DNA of 64,000 bases from Solirubrobacter ginsenosidimutans (GCF_027587205.1 NZ_JAPDOD010000006.1:62001-126000), one strand, 5' to 3'; positions 8,101 to 16,435 are shown, numbered from the stretch's first letter. Numbers and translations are program-made. Notes: generated by a model from the letters alone, not told the origin.

Positions 8101-9518
8101 CCACCCCAGGGAGAAGCCGCCGCGGCGCGCAGCCCGCCAAGACCGATGTAGTCCCGTAGTCGCTCGCGCACGTCCTCCAGCACCTCGTCCGTCAACGCCC
8201 GCAGGACGGAGCCTCGCAGCCGCACGGACGTTTGCGCGTCGAGTGCCAGCAGCTGCTGCTGGGCTTCCAACAGCGACACGTCCCACGGCTCGCGACGTGC
8301 GTGCAGGGCGGACGTCCAGTCGTTGAGCGCTGTGCGCCGGGTTTCGAGCAGTCGCTGCTCGCGCTCGAGGTTCGGCTGCGGGATGCTCGCGTTGGTCCGC
8401 AGTGCCGCTTCCAGCGACTGGGCCACCTGGCGCTTGCCGGACACCCCGCCGTGCAAGTCCAGCACGAGGTCCCCAAGACCTGCCTTGTCCAGGCGTTTGA
8501 GGACCGCGTCGATCGCGGCCCGCTTCTCGGCGACGAACAACACGGTCTTGCCGCGCGCCACCAGCGCCGAGATGAGATTGCCGATGGTCTGGCTCTTGCC
8601 GGTGCCGGGTGGGCCTTTGATGACCAGGTCTTGCCCCGCGAGAACCTTATTGATCGCGTGGTTCTGGCTCGAGTCGGCGTCGAGGACGAGAAACTCGTCA
8701 TGCGGGGGTGTCCGGTCCGGCAACGACGGGTCGATGTCCGCTCGCCGCGCGCGGATCGCGCCCTGTGCAGCCGGGTCGCCCGCGAGCGCCGCAATTAGGT
8801 CATGCGCGACGAGCGCATCGACCGAGCTCTGCAGGTCCCGCACCATCGGTAGCTTGGCGTAGCTGAAGTTGCCGAGAGCGAACTTCGGACCGATCGAGAA
8901 GCCAGGCACCGACGCGGCCTGCTCGCGCAGCCATGCGAACGCCGTCTCGAGTTCTTGCGGCGTGTCGATCGCTCCGTCGATCCCCGCCCTGGCCAGCAAC
9001 TCGTCGGGATCGCAATGGCAGTCGAACTCCGCGGCGAGCGCGTTGAGCAGCGTGGGATTGACCTCGAGGTCCCCGGTCACCGCGAGATCGAAGCGCTTCT
9101 GCGCGGCGCCGCGGACGCTCAAGGTCGCCGGCGCAAGCAAGACCGGCGCGGCCGGGATCGCCGTCCCGTGCGCGTTCTCCCATGTGGCGAGCCCGCACGC
9201 GACGTGCAGCGTGTGGATGCCGCGCTCCTCGTAGATCGCCTGCGCCTTGTTGTGGATCGCCCGTGCACGACGGGCGGCGTCCGCGCGGGCCTCCGGATCG
9301 TCTCCGGCGAGCTGGTCGAGCGAGCGCGAGCGGCCGGCGAGCACGTCGAACAGCGTCGCGCCCGTGCCGAGATCAAGAGTGCCGGTTCGCTGGTCGCGGA
9401 AGAACAAGAGGTTGTTGCGCGCGGAGCGGTCGACGAGCTGGTCGGTCCAGGCTTTGACCGCGCGCTCGACGACCTGGCGGCGCGACGAGCTACTGTCGGA
9501 TTCCGGTGCGGCGGGCAT
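5142..9518 (-). CDS. DUF4011 - SF1 helicase - REase_MTES_1575-like nuclease - HIRAN protein
   Basis: A 1458-residue multidomain protein. Order: a DUF4011-type N-terminus (AWTDQLVDRSARNNLLFFRD, about residues 25-50); an SF1 helicase core with Walker A GPPGTGKS (about 301-308), a coiled middle region, Walker B VVIFDEASQ (about 829), GDEKQLPPTDF and a C-terminal NVAISRARSRM motif; a Vsr/MTES_1575-like nuclease (LDFAAKHP, LAIEADGASYHS, RDRDRLRQEQLERLGWRFHR, about 1135-1220); a DUF3320-like segment (DLIAIVRWIESDTLLRTREE); and a HIRAN-like end (LVPEPDNPWDAVAVAVHVDG ... VAHLS). Helicase-DUF4011-Vsr fusions have been reported as antiphage genes (Hhe type, from memory). ATG 9518 is preferred to GTG 9578; neither has a strong Shine-Dalgarno. 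It is divergent from the nurA-herA operon. Confidence 0.9.
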   Translation of the reverse strand: MPAAPESDSSSSRRQVVERAVKAWTDQLVDRSARNNLLFFRDQRTGTLDLGTGATLFDVLAGRSRSLDQLAGDDPEARADAARRARAIHNKAQAIYEERGIHTLHVACGLATWENAHGTAIPAAPVLLAPATLSVRGAAQKRFDLAVTGDLEVNPTLLNALAAEFDCHCDPDELLARAGIDGAIDTPQELETAFAWLREQAASVPGFSIGPKFALGNFSYAKLPMVRDLQSSVDALVAHDLIAALAGDPAAQGAIRARRADIDPSLPDRTPPHDEFLVLDADSSQNHAINKVLAGQDLVIKGPPGTGKSQTIGNLISALVARGKTVLFVAEKRAAIDAVLKRLDKAGLGDLVLDLHGGVSGKRQVAQSLEAALRTNASIPQPNLEREQRLLETRRTALNDWTSALHARREPWDVSLLEAQQQLLALDAQTSVRLRGSVLRALTDEVLEDVRERLRDYIGLGGLRAAAASPWGGAAITTRGQVEQARDLVDLLATGLLDATLDDLEHSCAEVGLPAPTTLRGWGERIALWQAIQRTLERFEPELFEQSLDTLAEQLAPLGRGAGARLSATLGDADFRAARKQIKGLLRDGAGLGKAALLDAVSIGAEAQRQWHSAGADGPPTAPAALERMSQEHAALTERMAELEALLGVAVDGSREGVTERLRALRADAATLGRLPDLHQLRTGLTAAGIDELVRELEHAPVDSDVGVATLDHAVMASIVDEIRLSDLRVGGFDGEQHERTVADFRESDRRHIKGSAQRVRRLAAERATRAEDEHPEQATLIRKEAARKSRHRPVRDNVRDAPDVMTALKPCWVMSPLVVSQVLPNDRPYFDVVIFDEASQVRPAEAVPAIARGRQLVVAGDEKQLPPTDFFSGPTIGALDEDESALSAASGDFESILDTLLFLVDWQMLSWHYRSRDERLIAFSNAHLYGRSLLTFPGISGPECLRHELVEWQPYDHGSDVSAGAEVLRVVELILEHAELRPSESLGVIAMGIAHADRIDAALRDALRDRSDLDDFFDETVPDRFFIKNLERVQGDERDAIILTVGYGKGADGRMIYRFGPLNNEGGERRLNVAISRARSRMTVVSSFTSFDLDPDRTRARGADLLRRYLAFAETNGDRLDREGVIPVELNPFELDVYDALQHAGIPLLCQYGVSEYRLDFAAKHPDQPGRLVLAIEADGASYHSAQTARDRDRLRQEQLERLGWRFHRIWSQDWFTARGHEIERARAAYDAAVSGKDRKEPVSDAERLELTVADAAPAREERPDVFPWGQIDQFTDGDLIAIVRWIESDTLLRTREELLTAAIAELGFKRRGSKIVARVGAAIDASRNGATGTPQSARLDWREVDVVGESHYRDSLRAIVDAYGVARTGRVRVPVRAELVPEPDNPWDAVAVAVHVDGRHVAHLSRAAARTYQPAIVRLNAQGKRLIVDAQLVGYAESNIGVFLRLPEPQQLHRVV

Positions 9519-9561
9519 CAGAGGTCGATGAGTCTCTTTCGGTCCCTCGGGCGGCGCAACT

Positions 9562-9575
9562 CGAACGAATGTCCA
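9562..9575. promoter_or_regulatory. LexA-like (SOS box) site, degenerate
   Basis: CGAACGAATGTCCA matches the actinobacterial/Gram-positive LexA consensus CGAAC-RNRY-GTTCG at 12 of 14 positions. It lies between the divergent helicase and nurA genes. Two mismatches in one arm make it weak. A perfect copy, with the same central GAAT, occurs at 18379-18392 in this window. Confidence 0.4.
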
Positions 9576-9650
9576 CACGCGGACCGCTGAAGAAACTCGA
9601 ACTGAGCACTATGTCAGGCTCGGGCACCCGCAGACGACTCTGCCCCCGAC

Positions 9651-10610
9651 ATGCTCCTGCGCATAGACCCCTGGAACCCGGAATACGGGTCCTCAGTCGA
9701 ACTCGACATCGAGTCCGAGAGCGCTCCGGCGCTTGACCTCACGGTCGAGGTGAGCGGCCCCTGGGCGCCGTTCGCCGCCGCGTTGCCCATCAGCGGGCGC
9801 TGTTGCGCCTTCGTCGACGGCGCCCGCCGGATCGACGCGAACTTGTTCGCCGAGGAGAACGACCTGAGCGTCCCCGCGCTCGCGGGGACCTGGGCGGTTG
9901 GCTGCGCCTGGTCCTCGCGCCCACCAGTGATCGACGACGTCCGGGTCGGCCGCGCCCTGGTGGTCGGGGGAGGGCTCACACCGCCGCCGCCGCTCGAGAT
10001 CCGGATCGGCACCGGGCGCCACAGCTTCACACCGTCGTCGGTGACCGGCAGCGACACCTCGGACCCGCTTCGTGGGCTGCAGAACGCGATGCGCGCCGCC
10101 GAGGGTGATGCGGCGCGGGTCGCGCTCGAATCCGGCCGCGCCGAGCTCGTTGTCGTCGACGGCCCGCTCGGCTCCGCGCTGGACGGGGCGATCGTCGGGA
10201 TGGTCAAGCGCCAGAGCCGCACCTACCTCGATCGCGAGCGGGCGAGGGTCGTGCCCGCGCTGCAGGCAGGCGAGCGGACGCCGATGTTCAAGCTCAGCCG
10301 GCAGCAGTTCGAGTGCTACTCGTGGTACCTGCGCCTCACCGATCGGCGGGCGATCGACGGGGCGATGGCGGGCATCGTCCGGGTCGAGGTCGCCGCGCAG
10401 GCGGGGCTCCCCGCCGCCCAGGCGCTGGCCGAGCTCGTCAGCGGCGTGCTCCCCCAGTTCGCCGGCGACCCCGCGCGCGACCCCCGCGCGCCGCAGAACC
10501 TGTACCCCGTCGGCGCGCTGGAGAGCGTGCTGCGTCACCGCCTGGGTGACCCGCTGCTCGTCCGCCGCGCGATCGAGGCGGCCCTTCTCGAGGAGATCAC
10601 GCGTGTCTGA
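9651..10610 (+). CDS. nurA: NurA-like 5'-3' nuclease
   Basis: A 319-residue protein resembling NurA, the RNase-H-like nuclease that works with the HerA translocase to resect DNA ends. Two NurA-type acidic motifs are visible: VDGARRID near residue 55 and VVVDGPLG near residue 170. An aromatic stretch (FECYSWYLRL) and a basic C-terminus with RHRLGDPLLVRRAIEAAL follow. The assignment rests on these motifs plus strong context: the stop codon overlaps the herA start by 8 bases, and sbcD and sbcC come next. It is the first gene of the four-gene operon, downstream of a divergent intergenic region containing a degenerate LexA-like site. Confidence 0.75.
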   Translation: MLLRIDPWNPEYGSSVELDIESESAPALDLTVEVSGPWAPFAAALPISGRCCAFVDGARRIDANLFAEENDLSVPALAGTWAVGCAWSSRPPVIDDVRVGRALVVGGGLTPPPPLEIRIGTGRHSFTPSSVTGSDTSDPLRGLQNAMRAAEGDAARVALESGRAELVVVDGPLGSALDGAIVGMVKRQSRTYLDRERARVVPALQAGERTPMFKLSRQQFECYSWYLRLTDRRAIDGAMAGIVRVEVAAQAGLPAAQALAELVSGVLPQFAGDPARDPRAPQNLYPVGALESVLRHRLGDPLLVRRAIEAALLEEITRV

Positions 10611-12306
10611 TCAAGCCGGTTCCGGCAATGAAGTCGGGAAGGTCCTCGGGACCCAGGACGCGACCCCGCTGGACTTCTGGGTCGCGATCAACGAGGACAA
10701 CTACCTCCAGCTCGACGACGTGGTGGGCGTGCAGACGACGGTTCCCGGCGCCGGGCGGCTGACTATCTCCGGGGTGGTCGACATGGTCCGCGCGCGTCAC
10801 GAGGGCGTGACGTTCGACTCCGACGTGTTCCTCGCCGATCGCGGACTCCTGCCGGTCCAGACGTCGCGCGCCGCACACGTCGTCAGCACCCGCTTCGAGC
10901 CGGAGCTCTACGTCCCGCCCACGCCGGGCGACGCGGTGCGCCGGGTCGCCGGGCTGGAACGCGACCAGGCGCTCTACTTCGACACGATGGAGCAGCGCGT
11001 CGTCGCGGGATTCGCGCGCGACGGCGAGCCGATCTACCTCGACCTCGAGTTCATCGACGGCCGCCGCGGCGCGCACGTGAACATCTCCGGCGTCTCGGGC
11101 ATCGCGACCAAGACGACGTACGCGTCGTTCCTGCTCTATTCGCTTTTCCACAGCACCGTCCTGGGCGCCGAGGCCGCGAATACCAAGGCGCTGATCTTCA
11201 ACGTCAAGGGCGAGGACCTGCTGTTCCTCGACAAGCCCAACGCACGCCTTACCCCGCAGGCGCGCGAGCAGTACCGCTGGCTAGGCCTGCCCGCGGGCCC
11301 GTTCGAGTCGGTCGGGCTGTGGGCGCCGGTGCATCGCGGCAGTGACGTGGCCATGCCGGACACGGGCAGTCGCCAGCGCGGCGTGACGGCCTACTTCTGG
11401 ACAGTGCTCGACGTGGTGCGCGACGGGCTGCTGCGGTTCATGTTCGCCGAGGAGGGCGACGAGCGCAGCCAGATCGCCGATCTCGTCGGTCGCGTAGAGG
11501 CCCAGCTCCAGCGCCACGCGGAGGAGATTCGCGACTTCCCAGCATCCGTCCGCCTCCCCGACGCGGACGGCAACCCGACCGTAGTGCACTCCTTCGACGA
11601 CCTCTGCGAGCTGATCCGAGTGCACGTCGAGCAGGACGGCGGGTCCTGGCGCGGGCCGATCGCCACGGGCACGGTGAACGCGTTCCTGCGCCGGCTGGAA
11701 GGCGCGCGGTTCCACTGCGGTCACCTGATCCGCGGCCGCGACGCGGCGGACATCGAGCAGCACCGTGTCGATTGGCGAGCAAACCAGGTCTCGGTGATCG
11801 ACATCCACAATCTGCACGATCGCGCCAAGCGCTTCGTCGTCGGCGTCGTGATCAAGAAGCTCTTCGAGGCCAAGGAGCGCTCGGGTCAGGCGCGTCCGCT
11901 GGTGTTCCTCGTCCTCGACGAGCTGAACAAGTACGCGCCGCGTGAGGGCTGGAGCCCGATCAAGGAGGTGCTGCTGGACATCGCCGAGCGCGGGCGAAGC
12001 CTGGGGGTGATCCTCGTCGGCGCGCAGCAGACCGCCTCTGAGGTCGAGCGACGGGTGGTCTCTAACTCGGCGATCCGCGTCGTCGGCCGGCTCGACCCCG
12101 CCGAGGCCGAGCGCGCCGAGTACGGGTTCCTGTCCCCCACGGCGCGCCAGCGCGCCGCGATCCTCAAGCCGGGGTCGATGCTGCTCCAGCAGCCGCAGAT
12201 CCCGGTGCCCCTGCAGATCACCTTCCCGTTCCCGGCGTGGGCGACGCGCTCCAGCGAGGTCGCCGACGAGCCGGAAAGCGACCCGTTCGCGAGGTTCGGC
12301 GCATGA
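10603..12306 (+). CDS. herA: HerA-like hexameric DNA translocase ATPase
   Basis: A 567-residue FtsK/HerA-superfamily ATPase. It starts with a beta-barrel (HAS-barrel-like) N-terminus (PLDFWVAINEDNYLQLDDVV). The P-loop region is at about residues 160-172, reading GVSGIATKTTYASFLLYSLF. Walker B is VFLVLDELNKYAP at about 432-444. The sensor/arginine-finger region is ILVGAQQTASEVERRVVSNS, followed by the HerA-typical tail LKPGSMLLQQPQIPVPLQITFPFP. The P-loop is not the standard GxTGSGKS; see findings. GTG 10603 overlaps the end of nurA by 8 bases. The predicted role is to pump DNA to NurA during end resection. Confidence 0.8.
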   Translation: MSDQAGSGNEVGKVLGTQDATPLDFWVAINEDNYLQLDDVVGVQTTVPGAGRLTISGVVDMVRARHEGVTFDSDVFLADRGLLPVQTSRAAHVVSTRFEPELYVPPTPGDAVRRVAGLERDQALYFDTMEQRVVAGFARDGEPIYLDLEFIDGRRGAHVNISGVSGIATKTTYASFLLYSLFHSTVLGAEAANTKALIFNVKGEDLLFLDKPNARLTPQAREQYRWLGLPAGPFESVGLWAPVHRGSDVAMPDTGSRQRGVTAYFWTVLDVVRDGLLRFMFAEEGDERSQIADLVGRVEAQLQRHAEEIRDFPASVRLPDADGNPTVVHSFDDLCELIRVHVEQDGGSWRGPIATGTVNAFLRRLEGARFHCGHLIRGRDAADIEQHRVDWRANQVSVIDIHNLHDRAKRFVVGVVIKKLFEAKERSGQARPLVFLVLDELNKYAPREGWSPIKEVLLDIAERGRSLGVILVGAQQTASEVERRVVSNSAIRVVGRLDPAEAERAEYGFLSPTARQRAAILKPGSMLLQQPQIPVPLQITFPFPAWATRSSEVADEPESDPFARFGA

Positions 12307-13469
12307 GGCTTCTCCACACCGGTGACTGGCACGTCGGCCGGACGCTGCACCGCCGCCAGCGCCTGGACGAGTGCGCCGCCGTGCTCGGCGAGCTCGTCGA
12401 GGTGGCAGCGGCCGAAGCGGTCGACGCCGTGCTCGTCTGCGGAGATGTCTTCGAGCACTTCGCGCCGTCGGCCGAGGCCGAGTCGATCGTCTACCGGACG
12501 CTGCTCGCGTTGCGCGCGACCGGGGCCGAGGTGGTCGTCATCCCGGGCAATCACGACTACGCGCGCCGGTTCGCGGCGGTCGAGGGCCTGTTCGCCGCCG
12601 CGGGCGTCACGGCCGTGTCGAGCGTCCGGCGGCCCGACCAGGGCGGGATCGTGCGGTTGACCGCCCGCGACGGGACCGCGCTGGAGGTCGCATGCCTGCC
12701 GTGGGTGGGGGAACGGACGCTCTCGAGCGCCGCCGATCTCATGCTCGCCCAAGAACGGCCGTACCAGGAATACGCCGACGAGCTCGCGAGCCTGATCGCC
12801 GCGCTCTGCGCGCCGCTGGATCCCGCCGCGGTGACAGTGCTCGCCGGCCATCTCTTCGTGTCCGGCGCCCGCACCGGCGGCGGCGAGCGCGACCTCACAA
12901 TCGGCCAGGTGTACGCGGTCAGCCCGGCGGCGCTGCCGACGACGGTGCAGTACATCGCGCTCGGCCACGTCCATCGCCCGCAGGACGTTCCGGGCGCCGC
13001 GACCCCCGCTCGCTACGCCGGGTCACCGCTGCAGCTGGACTTCGGCGAAGCCGCGCAGCGCAAGACGGTCACGATCGTCGACGTCGAGCCCGCGCGTCCA
13101 CCGCGCACGCGGGAGGTCGAGATCACCCGCGGCCGCTCGCTGCTTGAGATCCGCGGCACGCTCGAGGAGCTCGCCGAGCGCGCGGGGGAATTCGGTGAGG
13201 CGTGGCTGAAGGTCGAGCTGGTGTGCGACGGTCCGGCGCCCGGCCTCGCCGACCGCGTCCGCGACCTCCTCCCGAACGCACTCGAGGTGCGGCTCGACTA
13301 CGAGCGCGAGGACGCCGAGCGCCGAGCGGGCGAGCTGCGGCGCTTGTCCGCCCACGACCTGTTCGCCCGCTACTTCCGCGAGACGCATGGCGCCGACGCG
13401 GACCAAGCCGTCATGAAGTTGTTCGACGAGTTGCTCGAGGAGGTCGGCGGTGCGCCCACGCAGGCTTGA
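12303..13469 (+). CDS. sbcD: SbcD/Mre11-family exonuclease subunit
   Basis: A 388-residue metallophosphoesterase nuclease with all five Mre11/SbcD motifs: GDWHVGR (residues 7-13), VLVCGDVFE, VIPGNHDY, LAGHLFV and ALGHVHRPQ. These bind two Mn ions for 3'-5' exonuclease and hairpin endonuclease activity. ATG 12303 overlaps the herA stop as ATGA, so translation is probably coupled. The C-terminal part (DDLFARYFRETHGAD-like end) is the usual SbcC-binding region. Its 3' end overlaps sbcC by 20 bases. Confidence 0.95.
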   Translation: MRLLHTGDWHVGRTLHRRQRLDECAAVLGELVEVAAAEAVDAVLVCGDVFEHFAPSAEAESIVYRTLLALRATGAEVVVIPGNHDYARRFAAVEGLFAAAGVTAVSSVRRPDQGGIVRLTARDGTALEVACLPWVGERTLSSAADLMLAQERPYQEYADELASLIAALCAPLDPAAVTVLAGHLFVSGARTGGGERDLTIGQVYAVSPAALPTTVQYIALGHVHRPQDVPGAATPARYAGSPLQLDFGEAAQRKTVTIVDVEPARPPRTREVEITRGRSLLEIRGTLEELAERAGEFGEAWLKVELVCDGPAPGLADRVRDLLPNALEVRLDYEREDAERRAGELRRLSAHDLFARYFRETHGADADQAVMKLFDELLEEVGGAPTQA

Positions 13470-16401
13470 GATCGAGGGCTTCACGGCCTTTCGCACGAAG
13501 CAGGAGATCGACTTCACCCAGCTCGACCTGTTCGTGATCACCGGCCCGACGGGCGCGGGCAAGACCAGCCTGCTCGACGCGATGGCGCTCGCCCTCTACG
13601 GCCAGGTCCCGCGCATGGGAAAGCAGGGGCTCGGGCAGCTTGTCAGCCACGGCTCCGCCGAAGCGCGGGTGCTGCTGGAGTTCGAGTCGGGCGGTGAGCG
13701 GCTGCAGGTCGCGCGGCGTCAGCCTCGTCGCGGCGCCCAGTCCGCCCGCATCGAGCGCTTCGACGGCGAGCGGTGGGTGGACATCGCCGAGCGCGGCGGT
13801 GTGCGCGCGGTCAACGAAGCGGTCCTCGAGCGCGTCAAGCTCGACTTCGACTCCTTCTGCAAGGCCGTCGTGCTGCCGCAGGGCGAGTTCGCGCGCTTCC
13901 TCAAGGGCGATGCCGCCGAGCGCCGGACGACGCTGGTCACCCTGCTGGGGCTCAACGCTTACGAGCAGATGGCAAAGCTGGCCCGAGGGCGGGCGCGTGA
14001 GTTGGTCGTCCGCGGCGACCAGACCCGCACGATCCTGGCCGAGCAGTACGCGGACGCGACCGCCGAGACGCTGACGGTGGCCGAGGCCGAGGTGGTCACC
14101 GCCGCCGCCGCGGCCGAGCTGGTCGCCAAGCGCCTGGACGAAGGGCGCGCGCACGAACGGGCGCGCGTCGAGGCGGTGTCGGACGCCGCGACCGCCGCGG
14201 GGTTCGCGACTCGCTTGCGCGTGCTCGGAGAGGACCTCGGCGCGGAGGTCGCGCGCTGCCGGGCCGCCGAGGCGTCGGCGGCCGGCGCCGCGGTTGCGCG
14301 CGGCCGCGAGGGCGAGGCCGTGACCGCCGTGCTCGCCCTGCTGGCGAGCGCCGACGCGGCCGTAACGGCGCTGCGCGAGCGGGCGGGAACGCGCGAGGCC
14401 CTCGGTCGCCTGATCCACGCCGCCGAGCGCCGGCCATCGCTGGACGAGCGCGTGACCGAGGCCGAGCGCGGCGTGGCCGCGGTGGCCGCCCGCATCGTCG
14501 AGCTGAGCGCTGCCCTGGAGAAGACGACCTCGGACGCGGCCGCGGCGACGCAAGCAGTCTCCGTGGCTGCGGCCGACGAGACCCGCCTGCGTGAGGCGGC
14601 GGAGACCCTGAGCGCCGAGCGGGCTGGGCTCGTCCGGCTCGCGCAGGATGCTGAGAAGGCGGCCGCCACGGTGGTCCGGGCGCAGGCGACGGTCGACGGC
14701 GCGGCGGCGAGCGCCGCCGCGGCGGACGTCGTCGCAGAGGCCGCGGCGCTCACGCTCGCCGATGCCGAGGAGACCCTCGCGACGCTGCACCGCGTCCACA
14801 CCGTGGCCGGGCTTGTCGTGGGGCTCGCCGTCGGCGATCCGTGCCCGGTCTGCGAGCGCCCGCTGGCGTCGCACCCCCCGGTCGATGACGACGTCGCCGA
14901 GCGGCTGGCCGCGGCGGACGCTTCGTGCGCCACGGCGTGTGCGGCGGCGGGGCTCGCCCGTGAGGAGCGCAGCGGAGCCCGCGGGCAGCTGGAGCTGGCC
15001 GAAGGGCGGCTGACCGACGCGCGGGCCGCGCTCGCCGAAGTGCTGAGCGAGCACGCCGACCGCGCCGGCCTCGAGGCCGCCGCGGCCGAGAGCACCGTGC
15101 GCGCCGAGGCGGCCGGTTCCGCGCTCACCGCCGTGACGACGACGCTGACGCGGCTCCGCGGTGCCGAAGGCACCGCCAACGTCGCGCTCGAAGCGGCGAA
15201 GAACCACCTTGAGGCGGCCCGCGGGGATCAGGTCACGCGGCGCCAGTTGCGCACCACCGCGCTGGACGAGCGCGACTCCGTCGACGCCCTACTGCGCTCC
15301 CGCTTCGGCGAGACGATTCCCGGGGACGTGCTCGACCAGCTCACTGCGGCACGCGCCGAGCTCGTCGTGGCCGAGACGGCGGCCGAGGAGGCGCGCTCGA
15401 GCGCCGACGTCGCACGCGGTCGTCAGCGCGAAGCCGACGAGGCGCACGCGCAGGCGGAGAAGGCGCTCAACGCGATCGACCTGCACCTCGGCACCTTGCG
15501 CACGCGCGTCGAGACGACGCTCGACGAGGTGCACCGCGGCACGTCACCGCCCGCGCTCGCGCGGATCCCGGAGCCGGCGCCGGCGCGCGACGAGTGGGCG
15601 TCGGCGCTCGCCGGCTGGTGCGACGTGGCGTCGGCGGCGCTGGCCTCGGCGGGCGCCGGGTCGTCGGAGGCGGCGGAGCGCGCCGGGGCGGCGTTGGTCG
15701 TCCTCGCCTCCGCGGGCGCGCCCGCCGGGGCCCCGGTGCCGGCGGCCGCGGACGCACTGGCGGCCCTTGTCCGTGACGAGCGCGCGGCCAGCGAGCTGCA
15801 CGTGCAGGCGCGGACTGCGGCCAAGCATCTCGAGCAGCGAGTGCAGCAGCGCGCCCAGCTCGAAGCGGAGGTGGCCGCCGACAGCGAGCTGATCGCCGTG
15901 TTGGAGGTCCTCGCCCGGGAGCTTCGCGCCGACCACTTCATCGACTTCGTCGTCCAGGAGACGCTCGACATCCTCGCGCTGCGCGCGTCCGAGGAGCTGC
16001 ATCGCATCTCCGACGGCCGCTACAGCCTGGTCTCCGCGGATGCCCAGTTCAGCGTCGTCGATCACGTCAACGCCGACGAGCAGCGCTCGGTGAGGACGCT
16101 CTCGGGCGGCGAGACGTTCATGGCGTCGCTGAGCCTCGCGCTCGCGCTGTCCAAACATGTCTCCGAACTGGCGGGCGAAGGCCTTGGCGCTCGCCTGGAG
16201 GCCGTTTTCATCGACGAAGGCTTCGGCACGCTGGACCCGGAGACGCTCAGCGAGGTCATCGACGCGCTGGAACGCCTGCGCGAGGACGAGCTGATCATCG
16301 GCGTCATCAGCCATGTGCCTGCCCTGGCCGAGCGGATCGGCGTCGGGCTCGAGGTACGAAAGGAAGGCAACCGGAGCGTCATCGTGGAGGCGACTCAATA
16401 A
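13450..16401 (+). CDS. sbcC: SbcC/Rad50-family ATPase subunit
   Basis: A 983-residue SMC-like ATPase that clamps DNA for SbcD. The N-terminal ATPase half shows Walker A GPTGAGKTS and VVLPQGEFARFL. Two long Ala/Glu-rich coiled-coil arms flank a zinc hook CPVC (Cys465 and Cys468), which links two molecules. The C-terminal half has the signature RTLSGGETFMASLSLALAL and Walker B AVFIDEGFGTLDPETL. The GTG start lies inside sbcD. Length and layout are normal for the family. The operon order nurA-herA-mre11-rad50 is the arrangement known from archaea. Confidence 0.95.
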   Translation: MRPRRLEIEGFTAFRTKQEIDFTQLDLFVITGPTGAGKTSLLDAMALALYGQVPRMGKQGLGQLVSHGSAEARVLLEFESGGERLQVARRQPRRGAQSARIERFDGERWVDIAERGGVRAVNEAVLERVKLDFDSFCKAVVLPQGEFARFLKGDAAERRTTLVTLLGLNAYEQMAKLARGRARELVVRGDQTRTILAEQYADATAETLTVAEAEVVTAAAAAELVAKRLDEGRAHERARVEAVSDAATAAGFATRLRVLGEDLGAEVARCRAAEASAAGAAVARGREGEAVTAVLALLASADAAVTALRERAGTREALGRLIHAAERRPSLDERVTEAERGVAAVAARIVELSAALEKTTSDAAAATQAVSVAAADETRLREAAETLSAERAGLVRLAQDAEKAAATVVRAQATVDGAAASAAAADVVAEAAALTLADAEETLATLHRVHTVAGLVVGLAVGDPCPVCERPLASHPPVDDDVAERLAAADASCATACAAAGLAREERSGARGQLELAEGRLTDARAALAEVLSEHADRAGLEAAAAESTVRAEAAGSALTAVTTTLTRLRGAEGTANVALEAAKNHLEAARGDQVTRRQLRTTALDERDSVDALLRSRFGETIPGDVLDQLTAARAELVVAETAAEEARSSADVARGRQREADEAHAQAEKALNAIDLHLGTLRTRVETTLDEVHRGTSPPALARIPEPAPARDEWASALAGWCDVASAALASAGAGSSEAAERAGAALVVLASAGAPAGAPVPAAADALAALVRDERAASELHVQARTAAKHLEQRVQQRAQLEAEVAADSELIAVLEVLARELRADHFIDFVVQETLDILALRASEELHRISDGRYSLVSADAQFSVVDHVNADEQRSVRTLSGGETFMASLSLALALSKHVSELAGEGLGARLEAVFIDEGFGTLDPETLSEVIDALERLREDELIIGVISHVPALAERIGVGLEVRKEGNRSVIVEATQ

Positions 16402-16407
16402 CGAATG

Positions 16408-16435
16408 GTTCACATGGCGTGAACTGGGCGTTCAC
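16408..16435. promoter_or_regulatory. Three alternating hexamers (candidate operator)
   Basis: GTTCAC (16408-16413), GTGAAC (16419-16424) and GTTCAC (16430-16435) are perfect copies, each separated by exactly five bases, giving an 11-bp period and two overlapping inverted repeats. They lie about 20-50 bases upstream of the CGNR-family regulator gene and just after sbcC. They look like cooperative binding sites for a dimeric regulator, possibly autoregulation; this is inference. Confidence 0.5.

Noticed and set aside
13411..15207. A 598-codon minus-strand frame opposite sbcC
   Set aside because: It covers well-conserved SbcC sequence, has no start signal and no recognisable domain.
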